Positions 1 to 8,007 of a stretch of 19,911 bases of DNA are shown here, one piece after another. This DNA is from JBBDWZ01 sp050732575 (GTDB lineage Bacteria; Gemmatimonadota; Gemmatimonadetes; Longimicrobiales; RSA9). The DNA lies in contig JBOHRF010000069.1 of assembly GCA_050732575.1 (NCBI GenBank), forward strand, positions 1 to 19,911, read 5' to 3'. Under the pieces are notes generated by a model. It worked only from the letters and a program-made list of their open reading frames with translations, ran no database searches and was not told the DNA's origin. How positions within the stretch are numbered: position 1 is the stretch's first letter; each line of letters begins with the position of its first letter. The position numbers and the translations under genes were made by a program.

Positions 1-1
1 G

Positions 2-874
2 AAGCTGGTAAAACGCACGGCCACTCCCGACGCTGCGGGCTCCTATCAGCTCTATTTGGGCGATTCGACCGGCCAGCCGGGCGCGCTGCTCACGTTTCTG
101 GAGTGGCCGGGCGCACGGCGCGGGCGATGGGGCGTGGGCGGCATCCATCATCTGGCGCTGGGCGTGAGCACGGCAGCGGCGCAATTGAAGTGGAAACGAC
201 GGCTCATGGATGCCGGTGTTTCCGTTACGGGTCCGTACAATCGCGGCTATTTCCAGAGTATCTATTTTGCCGATCCCGATGGTCAGATCCTGGAAATCGC
301 CACCCAGGGTCCCGGCTATCACGTGGACGAGCCTATCGACCAACTTGGCCAGAACGTGATGATACCGAAAGAAGCGCAACTGCGCGGTCAGCGCGATGAA
401 GACGAAATTCGCGCGCTCACGCATCCCGAGCCAGTAGCCGAAATCTCAGCGGACATGGTGTTGCAGGGGATTCACCACATCACGGGCTTCACCAACGACA
501 TCATCCGCGCCGACGAGTTCTATCACGCCACATTGGGACTGCGGCTGGTCAAGAAATCGGTCAACCAGGACGATCCCAACACACCCCATTGGTTCTGGGC
601 CAATTACGATGGACGAAAAGTCGAGCCGCATAGCAGCCTGACCCTATTCGAATGGAAGAACTCCGACTATGTGGCGCGGGAGGGCGCCGGCCAAACCCAT
701 CACATTGCGTTTCGCGCGCACAACGAAGCGGAACAACAGGAATGGCGGGAACACCTGCTCACCCTCGGGTTGGAAGTGTCTCCCGTGACGGAGCGTGCGT
801 ACTTCAAGAGCTTCCATTTTCACGCGCCTGATGGTCTGCTTTTGGAGATTGCAACCGACGTAGGAAAACCGTAA
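2..874 (+). CDS. Ring-cleaving dioxygenase, VOC (glyoxalase) fold, 5'-truncated by window edge
   Basis: The reading frame is open from base 2, so the true start lies outside the window; 290 residues remain. The fragment starts with KLVKRTATPDAAGSYQLYLG, a typical strand and turn of the first VOC module in MhqO/MhqA/LinE-type extradiol dioxygenases. That module continues with GIHHLALGV and closes with ILEIAT. A second full module follows with GIHHITGFT, THHIAFRAH and LLLEIAT, which supply the His, His and Glu expected as the metal ligands. Known members open the aromatic ring of hydroquinones or catechols with O2 and a divalent metal, in the cytoplasm. The next gene on the same strand is an alpha/beta hydrolase 60 bp downstream; the same pair occurs in Bacillus mhq loci, which supports a role in quinone or hydroquinone turnover. 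The exact substrate cannot be read from the sequence. A 12-bp tandem repeat covers the stop codon. Confidence 0.9.
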   Translation, partial: KLVKRTATPDAAGSYQLYLGDSTGQPGALLTFLEWPGARRGRWGVGGIHHLALGVSTAAAQLKWKRRLMDAGVSVTGPYNRGYFQSIYFADPDGQILEIATQGPGYHVDEPIDQLGQNVMIPKEAQLRGQRDEDEIRALTHPEPVAEISADMVLQGIHHITGFTNDIIRADEFYHATLGLRLVKKSVNQDDPNTPHWFWANYDGRKVEPHSSLTLFEWKNSDYVAREGAGQTHHIAFRAHNEAEQQEWREHLLTLGLEVSPVTERAYFKSFHFHAPDGLLLEIATDVGKP

Positions 875-904
875 GAAACACCGTAAGAAACACCGTAAGA
901 AAAA
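869..904. repeat. 12-bp tandem repeat, three copies, over the dioxygenase stop codon
   Basis: The unit CCGTAAGAAACA occurs at 869-880 and 881-892, with a third copy at 893-904 that differs at one base and runs into nine A residues (900-908). The first copy contains the TAA stop of the dioxygenase (872-874). The unit length is a multiple of three, and every copy carries TAA in the gene's frame, so changes in copy number would not alter the protein. Confidence 0.9.
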
Positions 905-934
905 AAAATAAGAGAGTCAGATTGAAATTGCGGA

Positions 935-1576
935 GTGGAGAGCGCAGTGCTTCGATATGAGGTCGGACATACGGACGGCATGCGTGATGGCGCGAATGTG
1001 CTGGTGCTGCTGCACGGCCGCGGCGCAGACCGCTACGACCTGCTGGGCTTGCACACACGTTTCCCCGATTGGGTCATGGTGGCGCCCGAGGCGCCATTTC
1101 CCGCTGCGCCCTGGGGCTATGGGCCGGGTTGGGCCTGGTACCGTTTCCTGGGCCACGATCGCCCGGATGAGGCAACGTTCTCGGAGAGTCTGGACCGTCT
1201 GGATGAATTCCTGAAGGGGCTCCCCGCTCTGCTCGGCATTACACCGGGCGCGCTCGCGCTGGGCGGCTTCTCACAGGGTGGCACACTGTCCATGGGTTAC
1301 GCGCTGGATAACCCTGGTGCGGTTACGCGCATCGTGAATCTGAGTGGCTTCCTGGCCAGCCATCCGCGCGTGCGAGCGACCGCCGAAAACGCGCTCACCA
1401 CGCGCTTCTTCTGGGGACACGGAAGGCAGGACCCGAACATTCCGTTCGAGCTGGCGCTGGAAGGACGCGCGCGTTTGCGCACAGCAGAAGCAGACCTGAC
1501 CACACACGATTACCAGATTGGCCACTGGATTGACGCGCAGGAGCTGGAAGATGTGCGCGCCTGGCTGCTCACCTAG
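935..1576 (+). CDS. Alpha/beta hydrolase, carboxylesterase/phospholipase family
   Basis: The 213-residue protein has the expected order of alpha/beta-hydrolase motifs: VLVLLHGRGAD (residues 22-32, oxyanion-hole region), the nucleophile elbow GGFSQGG with Ser113, GHGRQDPNIP with Asp166, and YQIGHW with His197. Length and motifs match the cytoplasmic serine esterase group that includes MhqD and YpfH-type proteins. It follows the ring-cleaving dioxygenase by 60 bp on the same strand, so co-transcription is likely and it may hydrolyse a ring-fission product or a quinone-derived ester. The start chosen is GTG at 935, preceded by GCGGA. GTG at 947 is possible, with GGAGAG just upstream. An in-frame stop at 923-925 excludes earlier starts. 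The stop TAG shares the tetranucleotide CTAG with the stop of the convergent lipoprotein gene. Family call firm; substrate inferred from context only. Confidence 0.9.
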   Translation: MESAVLRYEVGHTDGMRDGANVLVLLHGRGADRYDLLGLHTRFPDWVMVAPEAPFPAAPWGYGPGWAWYRFLGHDRPDEATFSESLDRLDEFLKGLPALLGITPGALALGGFSQGGTLSMGYALDNPGAVTRIVNLSGFLASHPRVRATAENALTTRFFWGHGRQDPNIPFELALEGRARLRTAEADLTTHDYQIGHWIDAQELEDVRAWLLT

Positions 1577-2019
1577 AAGCGCGATACTTGATAAAACACC
1601 AGTTCGACTGATGAGTCTTTCATGGTGCCCGAAGCCCGGTCCCACTGCTCTCCATCGAGTAACACGCGCAGGTCGAACTGGGCTGTGGACTCACGGTCGG
1701 CATTGGCCAGCTTGACCACAAAACGGTCGGTTCGGCCAAAGTTGTAACCTTGATCGAAAGGAAGGGTTATCCGCGTCGTGTCAGCCAACAGGTAACTGAC
1801 ATTGAGACCCCCATCGGACGCGCGCGTAGCGGTGAAATTGTTTGACGTGATGAGAAGCATGGGTATGGGTGTTTGGCCGGTAATCGTTACGCGCGCACTG
1901 CTGATGAAGCGCGCTTCGGTTTCCAGCAAATTGCTGCACGCAGCCAGTGTGCACAGCAGAGCGGGTGCCCAAAGTGTGCGCCTGATCTGCCGCAGGCGGC
2001 AACGAAGCATGCCGTTCAT
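1573..2019 (-). CDS. Small putative lipoprotein of unknown function
   Basis: The 148-residue product starts with an arginine-rich stretch, then a hydrophobic core and the lipobox LAAC, with the lipid-modified Cys at residue 28. About 120 mature residues follow; they are beta-rich in character, with motifs such as FISSARVTITG, NVSYLLADTTRITLPF and FDLRVLLDGEQWDRASG. I do not recognise a named domain. The start at 2019 is supported by GAGGT five bases upstream on the minus strand; the open frame continues to 2208, but that part looks like a shadow of the cytochrome gene. The gene has no free space on either side: its stop overlaps the hydrolase stop, and its first codons overlap the start of the divergent cytochrome gene. 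Its promoter must therefore lie inside the cytochrome coding region. Location is likely the outer or inner membrane facing the periplasm. Confidence 0.72.
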   Translation of the reverse strand: MNGMLRCRLRQIRRTLWAPALLCTLAACSNLLETEARFISSARVTITGQTPIPMLLITSNNFTATRASDGGLNVSYLLADTTRITLPFDQGYNFGRTDRFVVKLANADRESTAQFDLRVLLDGEQWDRASGTMKDSSVELVFYQVSRF

Positions 2020-3187
2020 GGTGACCTCGTTCTTGTGCACGGTATTGGTCGTGCTGCCCGGTTGCGCCGCCCCGGAAGACCTGCCTCCGCTGCCCATCGG
2101 CTCACCGCTTCCCTTTCTTACGCCTGAGCAACTGGCTCGTTTCCAGGGCGGTGAAGCCCTGTTCAACCGCGTGTTCACGGCCCAGCAAGGCATCGGACCG
2201 CTGTTCAACGAGAATCAATGTAGTGCCTGTCATACGTTCCCTGCCTCGGGCGGCACGGGTGAGCAGAAACTGATCCGGGCAACGCGCTTCACGCCGCCCG
2301 GACAATGCGATGCGTTGAGCGCTCAGGGTGGCGAGAACGTACGCACACAGGTCACGCCCGCGCTGCGCGCGCAGGGCATCACGCATCAGCCGCTGCCGGC
2401 CGCGGCCACGGAACGGGGCGAATTCACGGTGCCATTCCTGTTCGGTCTTGGTTTGATCGAAGCCATTCCGGAGGAAACCATTTTGAGCCGCGCAGATCCC
2501 GAGGATCGGGATGGTGATGGCATTTCCGGTAGACCGGGGCGCGACGCAACGGGCAAACTCGGGCGCTTCGGCCGCAAGCTCGAGCTGGCGCAGTTGTCTG
2601 ATTTCATCGATACCGCATTGCGCTTCGAGATGGGGCTCACGACACCCGCACATCCGATAGAGCCATCACCGTTCGCTCAGCCGTTTCCGGCCGCTTCCGA
2701 CCCCGCGCCCGATCCGGAAGTCAATGCGCAGACTCTGACCCTGCTCACCGACTTTGTACGCTTCCTGGCGCCGCCCAGCCGCCGCGCTCGCCAATCAGCC
2801 GAAGAACGACAGAATGTCCAACGCGGCGAAGAGCTGTTTCATCGCGCGGGCTGCGACCTGTGTCACGTGCCCGCCATGCGCACCGGAAGCAACGATGTAA
2901 GCGCGCTGGACCAACGCCGCGTGTTCCTCTACTCCGACCTGCTGCTGCACGACCTGGGGCCGGCCCTGGCCAATGTGTGCGGCATAGCCGCGACTCCCAC
3001 CGAACATCGCACGGCGCTGCTCATGGGCGTGAGCGAACGGCAACAACTGCTGTCGAATGGCCGCGCCTTGACCCTGCACCAGGCCATCTTGCTGCACGGC
3101 GGTGAGGCCGAACTGGCCAAGCAGCGCTTCCGTAATCTGAATGAAGTCGAACAACAACGGTTGATCGACTTCTTGCGGACGCTTTAA
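2009..3187 (+). CDS. Di-heme c-type cytochrome lipoprotein (DHOR/DUF1111, 'thiol oxidoreductase' family)
   Basis: Two CxxCH heme-binding sites are visible: CSACH at residues 71-75 and CDLCH at 282-286, counted from ATG 2009. The N-terminus is a hydrophobic stretch ending in the lipobox LPGC (Cys19), so the protein is probably lipid-anchored with its hemes in the periplasm. The calcium-loop-like DRDGDGISGRPG in the middle and the C-terminal region from GPALANVCG onward, with its MGVSERQ segment, are typical of the di-heme oxidoreductase family distantly related to MauG. Such proteins are thought to handle electrons or oxidise periplasmic substrates; the substrate is unknown. The start is uncertain. 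ATG 2009 and 2018 give signal peptides without positive charge, while GTG 1976 would add MRLICRRRQRS, a better n-region, and extend the overlap with the divergent lipoprotein gene. No start has a strong Shine-Dalgarno. A strong hairpin lies 17 bp past the stop. Confidence 0.88.
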   Translation: MPFMVTSFLCTVLVVLPGCAAPEDLPPLPIGSPLPFLTPEQLARFQGGEALFNRVFTAQQGIGPLFNENQCSACHTFPASGGTGEQKLIRATRFTPPGQCDALSAQGGENVRTQVTPALRAQGITHQPLPAAATERGEFTVPFLFGLGLIEAIPEETILSRADPEDRDGDGISGRPGRDATGKLGRFGRKLELAQLSDFIDTALRFEMGLTTPAHPIEPSPFAQPFPAASDPAPDPEVNAQTLTLLTDFVRFLAPPSRRARQSAEERQNVQRGEELFHRAGCDLCHVPAMRTGSNDVSALDQRRVFLYSDLLLHDLGPALANVCGIAATPTEHRTALLMGVSERQQLLSNGRALTLHQAILLHGGEAELAKQRFRNLNEVEQQRLIDFLRTL

Positions 3188-3204
3188 GTCAGTCCGCAAC
3201 GAAC

Positions 3205-3234
3205 GGGGCGAGGCGACCGGAATCGCCTCGCCCC
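3205..3234. terminator. Bidirectional terminator hairpin
   Basis: GGGGCGAGGCGA (3205-3216) and TCGCCTCGCCCC (3223-3234) form a perfect 12-bp stem with a six-base loop. It lies between the convergent cytochrome (ends 3187) and SusD-like (ends 3282) genes. There is no long T run on either side; TGTTGT follows on the plus strand. Confidence 0.8.
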
Positions 3235-3281
3235 TGTTGTCATCCACTCCCGCGCAAGAACCGCCGGGCCTGCCGTGTCAG

Positions 3282-4640
3282 CTACCGCCGGATGTTCGGA
3301 TTGCCTACGAACTCATTGAGCGGCAGTGGCCAGCACGTGGCATCACCGTAGTTGCCCCACTCCACGTTGGGATGCTGTCCGCTCGGGAACGTGTGCAATG
3401 GGTCATTGATGCCCTGGGCTGCATAACGGCGCAAGTCACCCAGGCGGAAGCCGCCCATGAACATGTCCTTGAAGCGCTGAGTGCGCAGCTCGGACATCAG
3501 CGCATCACCGGTCAAGGTAACCGCTGTCTGGTTGCCGAATGCGCGGCGCGAATTGACGAACTCGAGCGTCGTGCCCATGGGGCCCGTGCCGGTCGGGCCT
3601 GCCGCTTCATAGTAGTGGTGCATGGCTTCAACACCGGACGCGAACTTGATGTCCGTGTCATCGTCATAAAGCGCGGGTGTGCCACCGGCTGCGATCGTTA
3701 CGCTCCGGTTGAATTCGCCGTAGGGCAGCGACTGATAGGGCGTGTACAGCCGCGTCAGCGCATTGTGGCCGAGGCGCCAGTTGACATTGTGCTGAATGCG
3801 CGGATCGGTCTGCGCAGCACGCAGGTTCTGCGTGCCGAACGTGCCGTTGACCCAGCGCGGATGCACGCCCAGGTTGTGGTTGGCGCCGGTCACGTTGCCC
3901 TGCATCCCGTTGTCCGCCACCTGGTCCAGGTATTGGATCCACCAGGTGAAGGTCTGCGGAACGGCTCCAGCCGCGGACATGACCTTGGCCTTGTCGCCCT
4001 TGAGCAGGGCCGCGCGCGCCAGACCGGTCCGAGCCAGGTTGCGGATATCATCCGAGCTGGTCCCCACGGCCGTGGCAACGGTGATCGCTTCTTCAAAACG
4101 TGGGATGGCCAGATCGACCAGTTCGCGCGGTGTGTAGATCTTGTCACCCACGTTGATCGTGGCCTCGCACACGTACTCAGCCATCAGCGTATACGCGTAC
4201 CCGGCATGAGCCAACACGAGCGCCATGTTCCGGTCGCGCGTGGGCTGCTGGAGCAGCGTGCGGAACCGGCTGGCCACGCTATCTGCCATGTAGCGATAAC
4301 GGCTCAGACCGCCGAACATGGCGTTGGCATCTCCAGCAGTGTAAGGGAGGATGCGCTGGCTGATGCGCGCCGTCCCCTCCCAGTTGATGCCCGAGATCTG
4401 CTCGTCCGTGATCATGCTGCCGCGCCAGATCAGCGGATCATGGAAGATGTTGGTGATGGCGCCCACCACACTGTTGGTCAGCACGTTAATGAGCGCGGCG
4501 TCGTTCAGCTGCGCTTCATTGATGGCACCCGGGTTTTCGGCTTCGAGCAGCTCATCTACCGAGGCACAACTCACGGCACCTACCACGAGTCCGGCAGCGA
4601 TTACGACAGCGCTCCGGCGAAACGCCTGCATGCGTGTCAT
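3282..4640 (-). CDS. SusD/RagB-family outer-membrane nutrient-binding lipoprotein
   Basis: The 452-residue protein has an N-terminal signal peptide (RR followed by a hydrophobic stretch) and a lipobox ending at Cys25. It then has the SusD-like opening DELLEAENPGAIN, TPR-like helices in the middle (for example a segment with YTPRELVDLAIPRFEEAI), FKDMFMGGFRLGDLRRY near the C-terminus and the closing WPLPLNEFVGNPNI. This closing pattern is characteristic of RagB/SusD proteins. In the family the protein sits on the cell surface and acts as a lid over the SusC channel, capturing glycans or peptides. It lies 36 bp downstream of the SusC-type receptor gene and is surely in the same operon. The ATG at 4640 has AAAGGA about nine bases upstream. 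The substrate cannot be predicted, as no degradative enzyme gene is adjacent in the operon. Confidence 0.93.
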   Translation of the reverse strand: MTRMQAFRRSAVVIAAGLVVGAVSCASVDELLEAENPGAINEAQLNDAALINVLTNSVVGAITNIFHDPLIWRGSMITDEQISGINWEGTARISQRILPYTAGDANAMFGGLSRYRYMADSVASRFRTLLQQPTRDRNMALVLAHAGYAYTLMAEYVCEATINVGDKIYTPRELVDLAIPRFEEAITVATAVGTSSDDIRNLARTGLARAALLKGDKAKVMSAAGAVPQTFTWWIQYLDQVADNGMQGNVTGANHNLGVHPRWVNGTFGTQNLRAAQTDPRIQHNVNWRLGHNALTRLYTPYQSLPYGEFNRSVTIAAGGTPALYDDDTDIKFASGVEAMHHYYEAAGPTGTGPMGTTLEFVNSRRAFGNQTAVTLTGDALMSELRTQRFKDMFMGGFRLGDLRRYAAQGINDPLHTFPSGQHPNVEWGNYGDATCWPLPLNEFVGNPNIRR

Positions 4641-4676
4641 AGGTCTAGTTCCTTTCTATCCCGGTCTGCGCCGTGG

Positions 4677-7600
4677 CTAGAAGTTGAAGTTCAGGGAAAC
4701 GCGCAACATCCGCTGCATCGGAATCGAGCCGTAGTCGGACGAGTTGAAGTTTGACGTACTCGTGAAATTCACTTCCGGATCCGTGTTGCCGCCCCAATCC
4801 GCGCCCGTGTAGCGCGTCCACAGCCACAGGTTGCGGCCGGATACCGTGATCGCGGCCCGCGAGAATCCGGCGCGCGAAGACAGCGTGCGCGGCAATGTGT
4901 AGGTGGCCGAGAGTTCGCGCAGCTTGATGAAATCGGCCGGGAAAATGAATTCCTTGGTCTGCAGGCTGAGTAGTCGTGCCCGCTCGACCGGATCCTGGTT
5001 GGGATCGTTCATCTGCTCGGTGTTCAGGTCGATACGCGTGCGCACCGAGCAAATGGCGCACCACTGATAGTGACCACCCTGGTAATCAAAGAACGCATAG
5101 AGTTGCAGGTTGTTCAGAATGCGCACGGTGTTGGTCAAACCGAGGGTGCGCGTGGGCAGCGCTGCACCAATGAACTCCTCGTTGCAGGCGGCCGCAGAAT
5201 CCGCGGGATTCCACACGCAAGTCACGGGCGTGGCCTGGCCGGACGCGTTCAGGATCGGGACACCATTCGCATCACGTTGCACGTCCGTCGCCCAATAGCC
5301 GCCCAGCGGATATCCCTCGCGATGCCGCTGCACGGAGGCGAACTCACCGAACGCGCTCTCCAGAAGCGTAGGATTGCCCAACTGGTCGCGACCGAAGGAC
5401 ACCAGCTCGTTGTTGACCGTGCCCAACGCGGCCGTGACGTCCCATTGGACCTTGGGCGTGCGGATGGGCGAGGCGTTGATGGTGAGCTCCAGGCCGGAAT
5501 TCTTGATCTCTCCGACGTTGACGAGGTGGTTGCCGGTCCAGCCGCTGGAGGGCGGATCGGCCACATTCAGCAGTGCACCTTTGGTGGTGCGGTGGAAGTA
5601 CGTGAAGTCGAGTCCAATCGCGCCACGCAAGATCGAGGACTCGAAGCCGGCCTCGATTTCCGAACCCGTCTCGGCCTTGAGGTCGGCATTGCCGAAGTCG
5701 TTCGTGCTGAGCGTGTTCACCGGCAAGTCACCAATGACGGTCCGGCCCGTGCCGTACGTGCGGTCCGCGGAGAACGGCGCCGGCGCCTTGCCGGCCTGGC
5801 CCCACGCCGCGCGCAACTTCAACTCATCGACGAAACTGTAATTGAAGAACGGCTCTTCGGAGATGACCCAGGAGACGGATGCCTTCGGGTAAACGACTAA
5901 TGAGAAGTCTTTACCGAACGCCGAGTTGTCGTCCACGCGCACGGCGGCCGTGCCGAACACGCGGTCCCTCCAACCCACCAATTCCTGCATGTAGAAGCCC
6001 AACGAGTTCTGCTCGGAGAAGCCCTGCCCCGCGTTCCGGTTGGCAGCCGAGCTGACCAGGTTCAGGTTGTTGGAGATGAGGCCGTTACCGGAAATGCTGT
6101 GGTCTTCGCTGTGGTTCTTGACGAACTGCATACCGGCCGAGAACGCGGACGACCAATCTTCCGCCAGGTTAGCCGTGAACGTGCCCGCATAGTCGACCGT
6201 CCACAGATAGCGCAGATCGAAGTTATGCGAGATCGAGCCGGTGGCGGCCGTGGCGCCGAACGGCGCGCGACCCGTCAGATCGATCTGCTGCGGCTGGGTA
6301 TTCAGGCGGTCATTGCGGTCCAATCCAACCGTCAGCTTGTTCTGCCACCAGCCGAACGGGTTGTAGTTGGCCGTAACGGCCATGGTCAACCGCTCATCGG
6401 AAACCTGGCGGTTGTACTTGTTGCTGAACTCGGGGTGGAAATTGCGGAAGCCGGGCAGGTACTGGCTGGCGGCACCACCGGCCTGGCCGCGATACGAGTT
6501 GCGCAGCACGCTGTTGGACGAGTTGTCCGACTGCGGGATCTGCTGGTTGAGCTGCGAGTAGCCGACGTTGACCGAGAAGTTGGCCTTCTGCGAGGGGACG
6601 AACCCGAAATTGGCGCGGCCACCCACGCGGTTGTTGTAGTTGTTGGTGAAGGACCCGTCCTCGTCGTTCTTCTCGCCCGACAAATAGAAGTTGTAACTCT
6701 CGCCACCGCCGCGTACCGACAGGTTCAGGCTGCGTGTGGAACCGGTCTGAAGCGGCCGGGGGTCACATGGCTGTTGCTGCGGGAAAAGGCAGGGGTACTC
6801 GTCGTTGCGAAGGGCTTCGGCCAATGCCTGATTGCCGAGGGCCGCTACCGAGTCCGCCATCCGGTTGTAGAGGTGCTGGATGGCAGGTGAGCGGCGCGAG
6901 GGATCGAGCGGCCGGTCGACCAGCAGGCGCTGCTCGAGCGACAGGTTCTGACCTTCGAAAACGCGGCAGCCCGGGTTCGTGGCCAGAGCGGTCATGCGGG
7001 CGTCGGTGCACAACCAGTAAGTCGTGATCTGCTCCTGCGCCCACTGCACGTTGCCGTATTCCATGCTGGCCGTCCATTGCAGGCCTTCTGCGGGCCGGCC
7101 TTTCTTCGTAATGATCTGGATCACACCCGCTGCGGCATCGGCGCCGTACAACGTGGCGGCCGCCGGGCCCTTGATCACTTCAATGGATTCAATATCGTTG
7201 GGGTTGAAGGACTCGAGCGCGCTGATGCCCTGCGCCGTGTTGCCTTCCGTGTTGATCGTGCCCGATTCAACGCGAATCCCGTCCACGTAAACCACCGGGT
7301 TGTTGCTGGCGCTGATCGAGCCCGTGCCGCGGATACGAATCTTCGAGCTGCCGCCCAACACGCCCGTCTGGTTGACCAGCGTCACACCCGCGGCGCGACC
7401 CTGCAGCAGCTGGTTGACGTTGGTGATCGGGGCAGCCTCGGTAATCGCTTCGGCTTTGACGCTCGATACGCTGTTGCCCAGGGCGCGCTTGGGGGTTCGG
7501 CCGGCCGTTCCGGTCACCACCAGCTCATCCAGACCGATCGCGGATTCCTGGAGTGTGAAATTGGCGGTTGAGGGCTGGCCCGCGGCTACCGTGACGGGCT

Positions 7601-7907
7601 GCTCGGCCGCTTTATAGCCGATGGATTCTACTCGCACGGTGATGGAGCCGGCGGCCACATCCGAGAGCAGGAAATTGCCGCGCTGATCGGAGAGCGTGCC
7701 ACGGCCGGTCCCCTTGATGAACACCTGGACCCCGGCCAGCGGGCGATTGGAGCCTGCCTCAACCACGGTGCCTCTCACAATGCCCGTATTCTGGGCTGTG
7801 GCGGCAACCGGCCCCATTGCGGCGATCGCGAGCGCAGCGCAGGCGAGGACCGTTCCCGATCTCACCCACGGCAGGCCGGCGAAGCGCGAGTCTGAAACTC
7901 GAGACAT
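4677..7907 (-). CDS. SusC/RagA-family TonB-linked outer-membrane receptor
   Basis: The 1076-residue protein has a signal peptide ending near AATAQ (residue 39). A carboxypeptidase-regulatory-like domain follows at about 42-127, with GIVRGTVVEAGSNRPLAGVQ. Next come the sequence LDELVVTGTAGRTPKRALG, which marks the TonB-box region of SusC proteins, and the plug domain with RIRGTGSISASNNPVVYVDG and IESIEVIKGPAAATLYG. The rest, about 800 residues, is a beta-barrel that ends in SLNFNF with the usual C-terminal Phe. It would import the ligand held by the SusD partner, powered by TonB-ExbBD. Start at 7907: AAGGAGAG lies ten bases upstream, while an upstream in-frame extension to 7949 lacks a better site. 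The leader has two hairpins followed by U runs, which suggests control by transcription attenuation or termination. Confidence 0.95.
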   Translation of the reverse strand: MSRVSDSRFAGLPWVRSGTVLACAALAIAAMGPVAATAQNTGIVRGTVVEAGSNRPLAGVQVFIKGTGRGTLSDQRGNFLLSDVAAGSITVRVESIGYKAAEQPVTVAAGQPSTANFTLQESAIGLDELVVTGTAGRTPKRALGNSVSSVKAEAITEAAPITNVNQLLQGRAAGVTLVNQTGVLGGSSKIRIRGTGSISASNNPVVYVDGIRVESGTINTEGNTAQGISALESFNPNDIESIEVIKGPAAATLYGADAAAGVIQIITKKGRPAEGLQWTASMEYGNVQWAQEQITTYWLCTDARMTALATNPGCRVFEGQNLSLEQRLLVDRPLDPSRRSPAIQHLYNRMADSVAALGNQALAEALRNDEYPCLFPQQQPCDPRPLQTGSTRSLNLSVRGGGESYNFYLSGEKNDEDGSFTNNYNNRVGGRANFGFVPSQKANFSVNVGYSQLNQQIPQSDNSSNSVLRNSYRGQAGGAASQYLPGFRNFHPEFSNKYNRQVSDERLTMAVTANYNPFGWWQNKLTVGLDRNDRLNTQPQQIDLTGRAPFGATAATGSISHNFDLRYLWTVDYAGTFTANLAEDWSSAFSAGMQFVKNHSEDHSISGNGLISNNLNLVSSAANRNAGQGFSEQNSLGFYMQELVGWRDRVFGTAAVRVDDNSAFGKDFSLVVYPKASVSWVISEEPFFNYSFVDELKLRAAWGQAGKAPAPFSADRTYGTGRTVIGDLPVNTLSTNDFGNADLKAETGSEIEAGFESSILRGAIGLDFTYFHRTTKGALLNVADPPSSGWTGNHLVNVGEIKNSGLELTINASPIRTPKVQWDVTAALGTVNNELVSFGRDQLGNPTLLESAFGEFASVQRHREGYPLGGYWATDVQRDANGVPILNASGQATPVTCVWNPADSAAACNEEFIGAALPTRTLGLTNTVRILNNLQLYAFFDYQGGHYQWCAICSVRTRIDLNTEQMNDPNQDPVERARLLSLQTKEFIFPADFIKLRELSATYTLPRTLSSRAGFSRAAITVSGRNLWLWTRYTGADWGGNTDPEVNFTSTSNFNSSDYGSIPMQRMLRVSLNFNF

Positions 7908-7951
7908 ATCGATTTCTCTCCTTGGGGTTTGAGATGTGCCCTGGAACACAC

Positions 7952-7980
7952 AAAAATCAGCATCCCCCTGCGGGGCTGCC
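7952..7980 (-). terminator. Hairpin plus U-run in the susC leader (proximal element)
   Basis: Read on the minus strand, GGCAGCCCCGCAGGGG and then GATGCTG fold into CAGC/GCTG and CCC/GGG stems with a small bulge, followed directly by ATTTTTG. It lies about 45 bp ahead of the SusC start codon, downstream of any likely promoter, so it could act as an attenuator rather than an end-of-gene terminator. Confidence 0.35.
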
Positions 7981-8007
7981 GATAGCAGCGTTTGCGCAGC
8001 TACAACG

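Noticed and set aside
1802..2008. N-terminal extension of the cytochrome gene
   Set aside because: The extra residues would precede the signal peptide and lie opposite the lipoprotein gene; only the part from 1976 is worth considering as an alternative start.
2020..2208. N-terminal extension of the small lipoprotein
   Set aside because: It would bury the lipobox signal peptide and lies opposite the start of the cytochrome gene; ATG 2019 has a good Shine-Dalgarno.
3237..4754. A 505-codon open frame on the plus strand opposite the SusD gene
   Set aside because: It is antisense to a clear SusD gene, has no recognisable domain, and has the Arg/His/Val-rich make-up of a GC-rich shadow frame.
5070..7571. 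Several long plus-strand open frames opposite the SusC gene
   Set aside because: All mirror the codon structure of the receptor gene, show no protein motifs, and have no ribosome binding sites.
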